From an uncultured Burkholderiales bacterium (GTDB lineage: Bacteria > Pseudomonadota > Gammaproteobacteria > Burkholderiales > Burkholderiaceae_C): 64,000 nucleotides of DNA. The stretch is from NCBI GenBank assembly GCA_945952065.1, contig CAMFGY010000002.1:124001-188000 (forward strand). Direction: 5' to 3'. Position 1 is the stretch's first letter. Each line of letters opens with the position of its first letter. The notes under the pieces were generated by a model. That model had not been told where the DNA came from and did not search any database. It was given only the letters and a program-made list of their open reading frames with translations. Below are positions 8,727 through 18,599 of this stretch, one piece after another. The position numbers and the translations under genes were made by a program.

Positions 8727-9908
8727 TCAGGCCTTCAGGACAAGCAAGCCCTTCAAGTACTCGCCTTCTGGGAAACAAATGGTCTGCGGGTGGTCTGGCG
8801 TGGCGCCGACGCGGTCCAAGATGAAGCCGTCGACCTGCGCATCCAGGCCAGCGCCGGCCACAATCTTGTGGAACAGGTCGGGAGAAATGCCCCCTGAGCA
8901 CGAGAAGGTGAAGAGCAAACCGCCCGGCGCCAACAAGCGCAGCGCCAAACGATTGATGTCTTTGTAAGCACGCGCGGCGCGCTCGGCGTGGGCCGCCGTA
9001 GGGGCAAACTTGGGCGGATCCAGCACGATGGCATCGAACTGGCGCCCTTCCTTCAAGAAGCCCCGCAGGGTGGCGTTCACATCGGCGTCCATGGCCAAAT
9101 GACGCGCGGGATCAAACCCGTTCAAGACCACATGGGCTTGCGCGCGCGCCAAGGCCGGGCCTGAAGAATCCACGCTGATCACCTGCTCGGCACCGCCCGC
9201 CAAGGCCGCCACTGAAAAGCCACCGGTGTAGCTGTAGCAATTCAGCACAGTCTTGCTGCCGTAGTGCCGAACCGCGTCGGCAAAACGTTTGCGATTGTCG
9301 CGCTGATCGAGGTAGTACCCCGTTTTATGCCCTTCCGCCACATCCAAGCTGAGCCGCCAATCATGCTCGCTGATGGTCACTTCTGTCGCGCCAGCACCAC
9401 GCAACCACCCGGTTTGAAGGGGCAGCCCTTCGAGTTCGCGGACTTGGGCGTCAGAGCGTTCATACAAGCGGCTCAAGCCCGTTGCGGCCATCAAATGCTC
9501 GATGATTTGAGCCTTCCAGCGCTCCACCCCACAGGAGAGGAACTGAGCCACCAAGGTGTCGGCATAGCGGTCCACCACCAAACCGGGCAAGCCATCGGCC
9601 TCCCCGTGGATCAGCCGGATCGAGTCAGACGCCACCGGCAGACGCGCCCGCAGGCTCAAGGCGCGCGCGATGCGGCGCTGGAAAAAGGCGCTGTCGATGC
9701 GTTCGGCTTCATCAAAACTCCAGGCCCGCAGCCGAATCTGCGACTGCGGGCTGAAGGCGGCCCAGCACAGGAACTGCCCCTCAGAGGATTCAACCCGCAC
9801 GGTCTCACCGCTGTCGGCACCGCCGCGGGCGATCGAGCTTTCAAAAACCCAAGGGTGGCGGCGTTCCAAGGAGCGCTCTTTGCCGGGGCGAATGACGATT
9901 TTTTTCAT
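8727..9908 (-). CDS. rlmI: 23S rRNA (cytosine-1962-C5)-methyltransferase, RlmI family
   Basis: A class I SAM-dependent methyltransferase of 393 aa. An N-terminal PUA-like RNA-binding domain (MKKIVIRPGKERSLERRHPWVF) precedes a central RlmI domain and a Rossmann methyltransferase with VLNCYSYTGGFSV (SAM binding), DAIVLDPPKFAP (motif IV) and FTFSCSGG (catalytic Cys). The start at MKKIV matches the family; the longer frame is not conserved. It is last in the minus-strand chain, 28 bp after the xerC-coupled gene. Function is by family; m5C1962 is the E. coli target. Confidence 0.9.
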   Translation of the reverse strand: MKKIVIRPGKERSLERRHPWVFESSIARGGADSGETVRVESSEGQFLCWAAFSPQSQIRLRAWSFDEAERIDSAFFQRRIARALSLRARLPVASDSIRLIHGEADGLPGLVVDRYADTLVAQFLSCGVERWKAQIIEHLMAATGLSRLYERSDAQVRELEGLPLQTGWLRGAGATEVTISEHDWRLSLDVAEGHKTGYYLDQRDNRKRFADAVRHYGSKTVLNCYSYTGGFSVAALAGGAEQVISVDSSGPALARAQAHVVLNGFDPARHLAMDADVNATLRGFLKEGRQFDAIVLDPPKFAPTAAHAERAARAYKDINRLALRLLAPGGLLFTFSCSGGISPDLFHKIVAGAGLDAQVDGFILDRVGATPDHPQTICFPEGEYLKGLLVLKA

Positions 9909-9936
9909 GGCCTGGACCTCTATCTTTCGCTCAAGT

Positions 9937-11481
9937 TCAACGCGCCAGGCTGCCAAAGGCGTAGCCGACCGACAGATTCAGCAGCGGCGCCGACTGAGCG
10001 CCACTGCGCATGCCGCGCCAGTGACCCAGGCCCGCGCGCAGGCGCAGCCGCTCGCCTTCCCACAGCGCATAGGCCTCGGCTTGCAGCAAGGCGCCGCCCC
10101 CCACATCGACCCCACCGCCGCCCGCCGCGCCGGCCAGCAACTCGGCGCCAAAACGCGTTGACGCCCACAAGGGCTGAGTCTGCAGCCCCAGGCCGAACAA
10201 GCCGAAGGAATAAGCCCCAGCCTTGCCAAAAGCCGCACTGCCCGCCTGCGCAACACCGTAGACCGTCGGCGTGATCTCGCGCGTCATCACCATGGCCAAC
10301 TGGCCAATGGCGTCTTTGCTGCCGTCTTTGAAGCGCACCTTGGGCAGGTACTGGTAGCTGGCAAACAACTGCTGGGTGCGCACCGTGCCGGACTCTTGTG
10401 CCACGCTGTTCGCCACGCTGGGGGTGATGTCCAAAGGCAAGGCCAAACCGAGTCGCACAAACTGGGTGGAGAACTGGCCGCGCGGCGCTTTGCTGAGGCC
10501 ACCGTCCAGCCGCACAGTGGCGCCCCAAGGGGTGATCCACCGCAAGGTCGGCCCGCCGCGCAGCAGCCAGCCGCTGCCGGTATCGACATTGCCGCCCCCG
10601 CCCAAGCCCAAACCTAACTGCCCGCCTAGGCGCAATCGCGGGCTGCCCAGCGCCCAGTCTTGACCGGCCGTGGCCAGCACTTCCATATAACCGTCGGCCC
10701 CGCCTTGGGCGGCGCCGGCGGCCTCCACGCCCCACCAGCTGCCATCGGCGATGTACTGGCGCAGATCGGCTCCGGCAAAGCCCATGCGTCGGGTGCTGAT
10801 GACGCCGCTGCGGTTGCGCGTACCGGCACGTGGCGTGGCATAGCCGCCCTGCAAGGCAATTTCGTCAAATCCCAGGCCGGTGCGCTGGCTGGCGCGCCCA
10901 CGTTTGCCGGAATCGCTGGGCGAGAAGCTGGAAAAATTGCTCGAACGTCCCAGCACCAAGCCAACGCTGCTGTCGCTGATATTGCCGCTGGGGAAGCGCA
11001 CATGGCTGAGCGCCAAGCCGCTGTACCAATCCCCCGCTTGCAAACGCAGTGACAACTCCGGGCGCAGCATCAAACCACCGCCAAAGCGCACCTGGCTGGA
11101 GCCTACCCCGCCCCCCGCACCGGCATACAGGCCGGCCGCCACATGGGCATTGGCGCCCAAACGCCACCGACCCTGCGCTGTCAGCCCCAAAGTGAAGAGT
11201 CCACCGTAATTGCCTTTGGCGGCCCCGTAAACACTCGGGCCAAAGCCCCAGTCGTCATTGACGGCCATCAAATAGCTGCCACCCAACAAGGCGGTCTTGT
11301 CACCATTGGGCATGCGCAGCGGCGTCCAGCTCGCTTCAATGGCCGCTGGCCGCAAGGACGCCGGTCGCACCAAAAATTCTTCAGCGGCCATGGCCGCTTG
11401 CGAAAGCAGCAACGAGGCCAAGGCCACAGTGCGCAAGGCATTGGGGGGCCGAGGGAGCAAGGTCTGTACAGAGAGTGACAT
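9937..11481 (-). CDS. Exported, probable outer-membrane beta-barrel protein
   Basis: A 514-aa protein of unknown role. It starts MSLSVQTLLPRPP with a Sec signal peptide (AALSQAAMA-type, cleavage before EEF). The body is rich in Gly and alternating polar/aromatic residues (GGLFTLGLTAQGRWRLGA, LRLGGQLGLGLGGGG) and ends LNLSVGYAFGSLAR, a pattern typical of outer-membrane beta strands with a terminal signature, although the last residue is Arg rather than Phe. Its ATG overlaps the xerC stop as TAATG, implying translational coupling. I do not recognise a named family; the beta-barrel call is inference from composition. Confidence 0.6.
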   Translation of the reverse strand: MSLSVQTLLPRPPNALRTVALASLLLSQAAMAAEEFLVRPASLRPAAIEASWTPLRMPNGDKTALLGGSYLMAVNDDWGFGPSVYGAAKGNYGGLFTLGLTAQGRWRLGANAHVAAGLYAGAGGGVGSSQVRFGGGLMLRPELSLRLQAGDWYSGLALSHVRFPSGNISDSSVGLVLGRSSNFSSFSPSDSGKRGRASQRTGLGFDEIALQGGYATPRAGTRNRSGVISTRRMGFAGADLRQYIADGSWWGVEAAGAAQGGADGYMEVLATAGQDWALGSPRLRLGGQLGLGLGGGGNVDTGSGWLLRGGPTLRWITPWGATVRLDGGLSKAPRGQFSTQFVRLGLALPLDITPSVANSVAQESGTVRTQQLFASYQYLPKVRFKDGSKDAIGQLAMVMTREITPTVYGVAQAGSAAFGKAGAYSFGLFGLGLQTQPLWASTRFGAELLAGAAGGGGVDVGGGALLQAEAYALWEGERLRLRAGLGHWRGMRSGAQSAPLLNLSVGYAFGSLAR

Positions 11482-12452
11482 TAGTTTTTTCTTTTCGCAC
11501 GCGGGTGTGCGGCGTCGTAGATTTTCGCCAGATGTTGAAAGTCCAGCTGGGTGTAGACCTGGGTGGTGGTGATGTGGGCGTGCCCCAGCAGTTCTTGCAC
11601 CGCGCGCAAGTCGCCGCTGGACTGCAAGAGATGAGAGGCAAAGGAATGGCGCAGCATATGCGGGTGCACATGGCTGGGCATGCCGGCGGCCAGGGCTCTT
11701 TCTTTGAGCATGGTTCGAATCTGCGCAGCAACAAAGCGTGCGCCGCGCCGGCCGACAAACAAAGCCGCCTCGTCGTCCTGAGCGCGCTGCCCCCGCACAG
11801 CCAGCCATTGCCGCAAGGCCTGCAAAGCCGCCGCACCGACGGGCACGCTGCGGCGCTTGGCACCCTTGCCCATCACATGAGCATCGCCCGACTGCAGATC
11901 AACCCACCCGATGGCCTGGGCGCTGGCCCGCACGTCCAGGCCGACCAATTCCGAAACCCGCAAACCGCAGCCGTACAGCAACTCAAGCACACAGCGATCT
12001 CGCGCCTCGGTCCAGGGGTCCTGGCTTGCAGCATCGCTTTGGAACTCAGCCAGTTGCACCGCCTCGTCCACCCCCAAGGCCTTGGGCAAAGGCTTGGCCG
12101 CCTTCGGTGCACGCAGCCCATCAAAGGGGTTTTGTTCCACCAAGCCTTGCTGTCCGAGCCAGCGATACAGCCCGCGCCACACCGACAACATCAAGGCCAG
12201 ACTGCGCGGGCCGAGATCGCTTTGCGCATGCAGCGTAGCCAGCAAGGCGCGCGCCTGATGCGCACGCAAGCTCAGCAAATCTTGCCCGCGCTGCGCAGCC
12301 AGGTCTTGCAAGCGCCGCAGCCCATCTTCATAGATGTACAAGGTGCGCGGCGCCAAACGGCGTTCCACCCGCACATGACGCAAGTAATCGAGCAAAGGGG
12401 CTTGCAAAGCCTCAGGCGCGTCGGCGGCTGCGCTGAATTCGTCGTCAGACAC
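11481..12452 (-). CDS. xerC: Tyrosine recombinase XerC
   Basis: A site-specific recombinase that with XerD resolves chromosome dimers at dif during FtsK-driven segregation. The 323 residues comprise a SAM-like core-binding N-terminal domain (LLDYLRHVRVERRLAPRTL) and a catalytic domain. Catalytic residues are visible: Arg in GCGLRVSELVGLD, His-x-x-Arg in HMLRHSFASHLL, His in LLGHAHITTT, and Tyr in QVYTQLD. It is slightly longer than usual (about 300) because of an Ala/Glu-rich N-terminus. It lies 17 bp after the DUF484 gene, the conserved dapF-DUF484-xerC order of proteobacteria. Confidence 0.95.
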   Translation of the reverse strand: MSDDEFSAAADAPEALQAPLLDYLRHVRVERRLAPRTLYIYEDGLRRLQDLAAQRGQDLLSLRAHQARALLATLHAQSDLGPRSLALMLSVWRGLYRWLGQQGLVEQNPFDGLRAPKAAKPLPKALGVDEAVQLAEFQSDAASQDPWTEARDRCVLELLYGCGLRVSELVGLDVRASAQAIGWVDLQSGDAHVMGKGAKRRSVPVGAAALQALRQWLAVRGQRAQDDEAALFVGRRGARFVAAQIRTMLKERALAAGMPSHVHPHMLRHSFASHLLQSSGDLRAVQELLGHAHITTTQVYTQLDFQHLAKIYDAAHPRAKRKN

Positions 12453-12469
12453 AGCGAGGCCGCAAGCGT

Positions 12470-13204
12470 TCAGGGCTGCGCCGCTTCAGCCTTGCCGGCC
12501 TCAGCCGGAGCGGCCAGACGCGACAGAGCCGCACTGGCGATCTCGCCCACCCGGGACAAAAATTCGGTGCCCATTTCTGCGGTGTAGCGTGTGGGGTCGG
12601 GCGATCCCAGCACCAGCAAGCCCATGCTCTGACCCGGCTGCGCACCCAAAGTCAAAGGAATCAAGGCCAAAGAGCTGGCATTGGCAGGCACCCCCTCTTC
12701 ACCACTCAACCAACGCGCCGCCTCAAAACCGGAGTTGACGCCGCAATAGGGCTGGCTCAGGCTGGCGGCAAAGCTCTTCACATCTTGGCTGACCGGCTGA
12801 GCGAACTCGGCGCCCACATAGGCTGGCGCCACATCCCACAGGCGCAAGCCGGCCAGCGGGATCATGAACTGATGGCGCAATTCCTGCGTCAAGACCGCCG
12901 GCAGTTCGGCCGCTTGCGCCGTCAGCATCAGACGTTTGGTCCAGCGATGCAGGCGATCGGCAATGGCGACGTTTTCCTGGCCATTGCGAATCATCTCGAT
13001 GATCTTGAACTCCAAGCCCTTGATCTTTTCGCGCAGCATTTCCGCTTGCCGCTCTTGCAAAGACACCGCGCGGGCACTGTGCGGGTGGGTCAGTTGCACC
13101 GTGGCCAAGAGCTCCGCATGGCGCTCGAAAAAGCCCGGCGTGTTGACCAAGAAGTCCGCAATATCTTTCTCGGTGATGCCCTGCGTCCCCAGTTCTTTAC
13201 TCAC
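12470..13204 (-). CDS. DUF484 family protein (GAF-like)
   Basis: A 244-aa member of DUF484, regularly found between dapF and xerC. The N-terminal helical segment ([20 protein letters not shown]) is the family hallmark, followed by a coiled segment ([17 protein letters not shown]) and a GAF-like domain. Its ATG overlaps the dapF stop by 4 bp (ATGA), so the two are translationally coupled. The biochemical role is unknown; association with XerC/division is suggested only by gene order. Confidence 0.88.
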   Translation of the reverse strand: MSKELGTQGITEKDIADFLVNTPGFFERHAELLATVQLTHPHSARAVSLQERQAEMLREKIKGLEFKIIEMIRNGQENVAIADRLHRWTKRLMLTAQAAELPAVLTQELRHQFMIPLAGLRLWDVAPAYVGAEFAQPVSQDVKSFAASLSQPYCGVNSGFEAARWLSGEEGVPANASSLALIPLTLGAQPGQSMGLLVLGSPDPTRYTAEMGTEFLSRVGEIASAALSRLAAPAEAGKAEAAQP

Positions 13205-14058
13205 AGCTCAATCTCTCCTTCAAACACGGTTTGCGCGGGGCCCGTCAGCAGCACCGGCGCATGCAGGCCAAGGCTCAAGCCGGCCCATTCGATTTTCAAG
13301 TCTCCGCCGCGGGCATGCACTTCGACCGCCTCATCCAGCAAACCCAAACGGATGCCCGCCACAACGGCCGCACAAGCCCCGGTGCCACAGGCCAAGGTCT
13401 CGCCCGCGTCGCGCTCAAACACCCGCAGCCGCACTTCTTGACGCGACACAATTTGCATAAAGCCCGCATTGACCTTGCGCGCAAAACGCTGATGGGCCTC
13501 GACCAACGGGCCAATTCGTTCCACGGGCGCGGAATCGACCTTGTCCACCAATTGCACCGCATGGGGATTGCCCATGGACAGCACGGCCACCTCGCAGTCG
13601 GCGCCTTCCAAGGGCCACAATTCAAAGCCACCCATTGCCCGAGGCGTGAGGCCCTGCGCATCAAAGGGCAGGCGCGCATGGTCGAACACGGGGGCGCCCA
13701 TGTCGACGCTGACCCGACCATCCTCGCGCAAATGCAATTCGAGCAGAGCATTGACGGTCTGCACGCGAATGCTGCGCTTGGGGCTCAGGCCCTTCTCGTT
13801 CACATAACGGACAAAACAGCGGGCGCCATTGCCGCAGTGCTCCACCTCGTCACCGCTGTTGTTGAAAATGCGGTAGCGGAAATCCACATCGGGCAAGTCG
13901 CTGCGCTCGATGACCAGAATCTGGTCACAGCCCACGCCGAAGCGTCGATCGCCCAGACGGCGAATCTGCTCGGAGCTCAAAGCCAAGGGGGTTTGCAAGG
14001 CGTTGATGACGCAAAAGTCATTGCCCGCGCCCTGCATTTTGGTGAAGCGCAATTTCAT
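13201..14058 (-). CDS. dapF: Diaminopimelate epimerase
   Basis: Interconverts LL- and meso-diaminopimelate for lysine and peptidoglycan synthesis. The 285 aa begin [15 protein letters not shown], the family N-terminus. Both catalytic cysteines are present: in EHCGNGARC (about 80) and in LACGTGACA (about 225). It is encoded 67 bp after the acyltransferase pair and overlaps the DUF484 start by 4 bp. Confidence 0.97.
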   Translation of the reverse strand: MKLRFTKMQGAGNDFCVINALQTPLALSSEQIRRLGDRRFGVGCDQILVIERSDLPDVDFRYRIFNNSGDEVEHCGNGARCFVRYVNEKGLSPKRSIRVQTVNALLELHLREDGRVSVDMGAPVFDHARLPFDAQGLTPRAMGGFELWPLEGADCEVAVLSMGNPHAVQLVDKVDSAPVERIGPLVEAHQRFARKVNAGFMQIVSRQEVRLRVFERDAGETLACGTGACAAVVAGIRLGLLDEAVEVHARGGDLKIEWAGLSLGLHAPVLLTGPAQTVFEGEIEL

Positions 14059-14125
14059 GCCCGGATTATCACCGCCCGTTCGGCCCTGACGCTCGCCTCA
14101 TCACCGCGATCTTTGATGCCAAGCT

Positions 14126-15016
14126 TCAGCTGTAAAACGAGGGCTCGCCCTCGGGGCGGGTCTTGAAGCGCTTGTGCACCCACAGGTATTGGGCGGGGTT
14201 CTCACGCACCCGCGCCTCCAGCCAAGCATTCATCTGGGTCGCATCTGCGACCAGGTCCCCGCTGGGGTAGCCTTCAGGCGCCGGCCAAGCTTCCACCACA
14301 TAGCCTTGACCACCAGGCAGCATGGTGACGATCAAGGGCTGCACCACCATGCCCATGGTGCTGGCAATCTTGGATGGTGCCAGCAAGGTGCAGGTGGGCA
14401 CGCCGAAAAAGGGCACAAAGGCGGAGTCCTTGACACCGAAGTCCATATCCGGCGCATTCAAAAAGGCATAGCCCTGACGAATCAGGCGCAAGACCGGGCG
14501 TATGCCTTCATGGCGATCCACAAACGCTGTTTTGCCAAAGCGTGCCCGCCCGGCCAGCATACGGGCATCAAACACCGGGTTGCTTTGCGGCTGATAGACA
14601 TCCACGCCGGGGTTCTTTTGATTCAGCATCAGCGCGGGCGCTGCCCACTCCAGGCCGGCGAAATGAGGCAGCACCCACATCACGGGCGCCTCGCTGGTTT
14701 CGGCCAACTTGATGTCCCCCTTGATCTGCACCAGGCTTTGCAGCCGCTCGGCTGAAGCAAACCAAAGCAGGCCACGCTCCAAGACGCTGCGCCCCATCCA
14801 GCCAAAGTGCTCGCGCGCCAGTTGCTCGCGCTCAACCGCCGAGCGCTCGGGAAAGCAAAGCTCCAAATTGCGCAGCGCGATTCGGCGACGGCGCTTGGCC
14901 AGGTGCCAGAGCAGCCAGCCCAGACCCCGGCCCAAGGCGGCCAAGACCGACAGAGGCAGGAAATGCAAGAGCCACAGCAGACCAATGGCCAGATGGGCCG
15001 CAAATCGAGACCCCAT
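14126..15016 (-). CDS. Lipid A biosynthesis lauroyl/myristoyl acyltransferase (LpxL/HtrB-like)
   Basis: A 296-aa inner-membrane protein of the LpxL/LpxM superfamily, which adds secondary acyl chains to lipid A at the cytoplasmic face. An N-terminal membrane segment (LLWLLHFLPLSVLAALGRGLG) precedes the HX4E catalytic motif in PHFAGLEW and NAPDMDFG. It starts 2 bp after the stop of a second family member, so the two are co-transcribed. Which chain each adds is not readable from the sequence. Confidence 0.9.
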   Translation of the reverse strand: MGSRFAAHLAIGLLWLLHFLPLSVLAALGRGLGWLLWHLAKRRRRIALRNLELCFPERSAVEREQLAREHFGWMGRSVLERGLLWFASAERLQSLVQIKGDIKLAETSEAPVMWVLPHFAGLEWAAPALMLNQKNPGVDVYQPQSNPVFDARMLAGRARFGKTAFVDRHEGIRPVLRLIRQGYAFLNAPDMDFGVKDSAFVPFFGVPTCTLLAPSKIASTMGMVVQPLIVTMLPGGQGYVVEAWPAPEGYPSGDLVADATQMNAWLEARVRENPAQYLWVHKRFKTRPEGEPSFYS

Positions 15017-15018
15017 GC

Positions 15019-15912
15019 TCAGGCCTCCCGTCCGGCGTCAGCCTCGGTCGGCGCCACACCGATGTCGAGACCCCGAGGTTGTTTGTAGCGGTTGTAGCCC
15101 CAGAGATACTGCTCGGGAGCCAGACGGATCAGTTGTTCCATGGATTGATTGATGAGAGCGGCAGCGGATTCTGGCGCGGAATCGGCTGGGATTTCAGGCC
15201 CAGGAAAGATATGAATGGCGTAACCCGCCCCTGCGGGCAAGCGTTCACCCCATGCCAGCAAGGCCGTGGCACCGGTTTGCTGCAGCAAGCGCGCGGCCAA
15301 GGTCATGGTGTAGGCCGGGCGGCCAAAGAAAGGCGCCCAAACACCCAAACCCTCGGGGGGCACTTGGTCGGGCAGCAAGCCAATGGTCTGACCGCGACGC
15401 AAAGCCCGGATCATTTGCCGCACGCCGGCCAAACTTGCCGGCGCGGTGGCCAAGCCCGGCCGACGCCGCGAGGCCTCCACCACACCGCGCAGCCAGCGTT
15501 GCCGCGCGGGGCGATACAGCACTGTGATGGGCTCGATGGCGCTGGCAAAGCGCTCGGCATAGGCTTGCGCGGTGATCTCAAAACAGCCCATATGGGGCGT
15601 CAACATCACAATCCCTTTGCCTTGGGCCAAGGCCTGCTCTATCAGCTCCACGCCATGCCAGCGCACCGTGTCGCCCAGCGCTTTGTTCAGCGGCCGCATC
15701 CACAGCCACGGAATCTCCATCATCATGCGCCCCGCGCTGGCAATGCCACCACGCGCGACCTGCCAGGCCAAACCGGCTATCGCCACATTGGCGCGGTAAC
15801 GATGCCGATAGCTGGCTGAAGCCCAGTAGGTCAAACACCCCAGGCCCGCCCCCAAGCCGTGCAAGACGCGCAAGGGCAATTTCGCCAAGGTTCGGAACAA
15901 CAGCATCAACAT
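15019..15912 (-). CDS. Lipid A biosynthesis acyltransferase (LpxL/HtrB-like), second copy
   Basis: A 297-aa homologue of the downstream gene: N-terminal hydrophobic segment, HX4E motif in TPHMGCFEI, and [19 protein letters not shown], a canonical LpxL-type block. First gene of the minus-strand chain, with its start about 175 bp from metK across a divergent promoter region. Paired genes of this type supply the two secondary acylations of hexa-acyl lipid A. Confidence 0.9.
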   Translation of the reverse strand: MLMLLFRTLAKLPLRVLHGLGAGLGCLTYWASASYRHRYRANVAIAGLAWQVARGGIASAGRMMMEIPWLWMRPLNKALGDTVRWHGVELIEQALAQGKGIVMLTPHMGCFEITAQAYAERFASAIEPITVLYRPARQRWLRGVVEASRRRPGLATAPASLAGVRQMIRALRRGQTIGLLPDQVPPEGLGVWAPFFGRPAYTMTLAARLLQQTGATALLAWGERLPAGAGYAIHIFPGPEIPADSAPESAAALINQSMEQLIRLAPEQYLWGYNRYKQPRGLDIGVAPTEADAGREA

Positions 15913-15917
15913 ATTTC

Positions 15918-15923
15918 TATAAT
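15918..15923 (+). promoter_or_regulatory. Probable -10 element of the metK promoter
   Basis: A perfect TATAAT lies about 165 bp before the metK GTG in the divergent region. The hexamer 17 bp upstream (GAACAA) is a poor -35. If used, it gives a roughly 155-nt leader containing short inverted repeats (for example CGGC-AAC-GCCG near 16050). I could not match this leader to a known SAM or SAH riboswitch. Confidence 0.4.
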
Positions 15924-16088
15924 CTCGTTATCGCCGAGTTAATTTGGACAACTTGCGGGGCGATGCGGGCTTTATTCAAAGGAATGAAACACCCGCCGGG
16001 CAGCGATGCTCAACAAATGCTGCTAAAGCGTTCGCCGCGTCTCCCGACAGCCCGGCAACGCCGATCAACTGTGAACTGGAGTGTAAAA

Positions 16089-17270
16089 GTGGCGAACAAC
16101 GATTTTCTCTTTACTTCTGAATCTGTTTCCGAAGGTCACCCTGACAAGGTCGCGGACCAGATCTCGGACGCAATTCTCGACGCAATCTTTGCCCAAGACC
16201 CGCGCTCGCGCGTGGCCGCCGAGACCCTGACCAACACCGGCTTGGTGGTCTTGGCCGGCGAAATCACCACCAACGCCCATGTGGACTACATCCAGGTGGC
16301 GCGCGACACCATCAAACGCATCGGGTACGACAACACCGAATACGGCATCGACTACAAAGGCTGCGCGGTGCTGGTGGCTTATGACAAGCAAAGCAATGAC
16401 ATCGCCCAAGGCGTGGACCATGCCTCCGACGACCACCTGAACATCGGCGCTGGCGACCAAGGTCTGATGTTCGGCTACGCCTGCGACGAGACGCCTGAGT
16501 TGATGCCTGCGCCGATCTATTACGCCCACCGCTTGGTTGAACGCCAAGCGCAGCTGCGCAAAGACGGTCGCCTGCCCTTTCTGCGCCCGGACGCCAAGAG
16601 CCAGGTGACCATGCGCTATGTGGATGGCAAACCGCATTCGATCGACACCGTGGTCTTGTCCAGCCAACACAGCCCCGAGATGAGCGACGGCAGCAAGATG
16701 AAGCCCGAGTTCATTGAGGCCGTGATCGAAGAAATCATCAAGCCCGTCTTGCCCAAGGCTTGGCTGAAGGACACCAAGTACCTGATCAACCCGACCGGCC
16801 GCTTCGTGATTGGTGGCCCGCAGGGCGACTGCGGGCTGACCGGACGCAAAATCATTGTGGACACCTATGGCGGCGCCTGCCCGCATGGGGGTGGCGCGTT
16901 CTCCGGCAAAGACCCCAGCAAGGTGGACCGCTCGGCCGCTTATGCCGCGCGCTATGTGGCCAAGAACATCGTGGCCGCCGGCCTGGCACGCCAGTGCCAG
17001 ATTCAGGTGGCCTACGCCATTGGCGTGGCCAAGCCGATGAATGTGACCGTCTACACCGAAGGCACCGGCGTGATCAGCGACGACAAGATTGCCGCCCTGG
17101 TCAATGAGCATTTCGACCTGCGCCCCAAGGGCATCATCCAGATGCTGGACCTGCTGCGCCCGATCTACGCCAAGACAGCGGCTTACGGTCACTTTGGTCG
17201 CGAAGAGCCTGAGTTCACTTGGGAGCGCACCGACAAGGCCGCCGCTTTGCGCGCCGCAGCCGGTCTGTAA
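16089..17270 (+). CDS. metK: S-adenosylmethionine synthetase
   Basis: Makes SAM from methionine and ATP. The chosen start is GTG 16089, preceded by GGAG at good spacing; it gives a 393-aa protein beginning [20 protein letters not shown], as in the family (E. coli 384 aa). The frame is open back to 15963, but that sequence is not conserved. Signature motifs present: GHPDKVADQ (ATP/Mg), [12 protein letters not shown] and [17 protein letters not shown] terminator follows 31 bp downstream, so it is probably monocistronic. Confidence 0.97.
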   Translation: MANNDFLFTSESVSEGHPDKVADQISDAILDAIFAQDPRSRVAAETLTNTGLVVLAGEITTNAHVDYIQVARDTIKRIGYDNTEYGIDYKGCAVLVAYDKQSNDIAQGVDHASDDHLNIGAGDQGLMFGYACDETPELMPAPIYYAHRLVERQAQLRKDGRLPFLRPDAKSQVTMRYVDGKPHSIDTVVLSSQHSPEMSDGSKMKPEFIEAVIEEIIKPVLPKAWLKDTKYLINPTGRFVIGGPQGDCGLTGRKIIVDTYGGACPHGGGAFSGKDPSKVDRSAAYAARYVAKNIVAAGLARQCQIQVAYAIGVAKPMNVTVYTEGTGVISDDKIAALVNEHFDLRPKGIIQMLDLLRPIYAKTAAYGHFGREEPEFTWERTDKAAALRAAAGL

Positions 17271-17301
17271 GCCCCAATTCAAGGAGCCGCGTTCCCCCTG
17301 C

Positions 17302-17329
17302 AAAGCCCGCCCAAGACGCGGGCTTTTTT
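17302..17329 (+). terminator. metK intrinsic terminator
   Basis: A 9-bp perfect stem (AAAGCCCGC / GCGGGCTTT) with a 7-nt loop followed by TTT, 31 bp after the metK stop. Confidence 0.85.
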
Positions 17330-17732
17330 ATGTCCGTGCGGGATGCAGGTTGCGGCGGGCTCAAACCAGGGCGCTCAAACAAAGGCCCGATCCTGGCGCC
17401 AGCGGATGCGCCAAGCCTGGTTGACATCCCCGCCGCGCAGGCAAAAAAAACCGCCGACACGAGGCAAGACAGGCTTGCAAAGTGGCGGCGGAGTTTCAGC
17501 CTTTTATTTTGACAAACAGCGAGCGGCGTATTTCAAGCGCTCAAAGCGACCAGCTTTTCCGACTTGCATTTTCGACCTGCAGCCGTGAACTGGTCCTGTT
17601 TGCTGGCGATGACAGCATGTGAAGAAAGTTTGCTGGAAGGCGCCCTCATCAACAAGCCCCCCTTAGGTGGGATGGACTCGACCTCGGGGCGCCGAACAAC
17701 TGGTACTTGTCTGGTATCTCAATGCAAAGGGA
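17330..17732. other. 400-bp gene-free interval
   Basis: Between the metK terminator and the end of the YgjP-like gene I see no convincing coding sequence, tRNA or familiar small RNA. It holds a minus-strand terminator-like hairpin on the left and, at about 17639-17694, a GGCGCC / GGCGCC pair bracketing a G/C-rich segment. The long 3' interval after the YgjP-like gene could be a long 3' UTR or an unrecognised minus-strand small RNA. Confidence 0.5.
17443..17488 (-). terminator. Minus-strand terminator-like hairpin
   Basis: On the minus strand CCGCC...GGCGG encloses an inner GCAAG/CTTGC stem and is followed by eight Ts (the A-run at 17443-17450). It would end a transcript coming from the YgjP-like gene, about 240 bp downstream of its stop, or an independent small RNA. 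Confidence 0.5.
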
Positions 17733-18569
17733 TCATTCGGCAATGATGGACTCTTCGCGCAACTGACTTCGGGCCTGTTCAAACTCGGGCAAGACCGAAC
17801 GCACCACATCCCAGAAGCGGGCACTGTGGTTCATTTCGCGCAAATGCGCGAGTTCATGCGCCACCACATAGTCGATGATGGCGGGCGAAAAATGGATCAA
17901 GCGCCAGTTCAAACGGATGGAACCATCGACGCTGGCGCTGCCCCAGCGGGTTTGGGCCGAACTCAGGCGCAGGTGCGTCATCTGCACATTCAAGGCCTGC
18001 GCAAAGAACTGGCAGCGAGGCTCAAAGACCGCTCTTGCGCGGCGCTTCAACCAGGCTTGTGCCAAATCGCGCACCTGTTCTTCGCGAGCTTGCAGGGGCA
18101 AGCCCAAGCGCAGCAAGGCCCCGGATTCATCCAGCCGCGCGCCGGTCTGCTCCGGGTCCAGGCGCAGCCAGATCGGCTGGCCCAGATACTTCAGGGTGCC
18201 GCCATCACGCCACTCAATGCGCGCCGCTTCAACCCGGCGCGCCCGCTCGCCCTGCTCCACCAGCTTGCGCAAAATCCAATCGGACTTTTGCAACAGGGCC
18301 CGCTCAATATCGGCTTGCGGCAGCCAGCGGGGCGCACTGACGCGCAAGCCCTCGGTGCTGACCACAAAGCCAATGCTGCGGCGCCGGGCACGACGCAATT
18401 CATAGGCGACCCGGTGTTCGCCCAGGCTCAGCTCACGCAAAGTTTTGGACGAAGAAGGTGGCTGAGTCTCACCCGGCGGCTTGGGCGTAAGCGGCAAGAC
18501 CCCATCGGCATCGGCATTGAACAAAGACAGTTGCGAGTCCTGCAAAAGCTGAGCCAGTTTCTTGAGCAT
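17733..18569 (-). CDS. YgjP-like metal-dependent protease/hydrolase (DUF45, M48-related)
   Basis: A 278-aa YgjP/DUF45 protein. The zinc-binding HExxH motif is in VAHELAHLREMNH (about residue 240), preceded by the family signature RWGSASVDGSIRLNWRLIHF. The first 50 residues are a nonconserved Pro/Ser-rich stretch. It is last in the minus-strand chain, 30 bp after plsC. The family has zincin architecture but its substrate is unknown. Confidence 0.85.
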   Translation of the reverse strand: MLKKLAQLLQDSQLSLFNADADGVLPLTPKPPGETQPPSSSKTLRELSLGEHRVAYELRRARRRSIGFVVSTEGLRVSAPRWLPQADIERALLQKSDWILRKLVEQGERARRVEAARIEWRDGGTLKYLGQPIWLRLDPEQTGARLDESGALLRLGLPLQAREEQVRDLAQAWLKRRARAVFEPRCQFFAQALNVQMTHLRLSSAQTRWGSASVDGSIRLNWRLIHFSPAIIDYVVAHELAHLREMNHSARFWDVVRSVLPEFEQARSQLREESIIAE

Positions 18570-18599
18570 GATGCAAGCAGGCCTGGCCGATAGGGAGAA

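Noticed and set aside
15924-16088. SAM- or SAH-type riboswitch ahead of metK
   Set aside because: Short stems and GGCAACGCCG-like strings tempted the call, but they do not assemble into a known SAM/SAH consensus by eye. Kept only as a leader note; a covariance search would decide.
17639-17732. 6S RNA, tmRNA or tRNA in the metK-YgjP gap
   Set aside because: Neither the tmRNA ends, a tRNA cloverleaf nor the 6S central bubble can be recognised on either strand.
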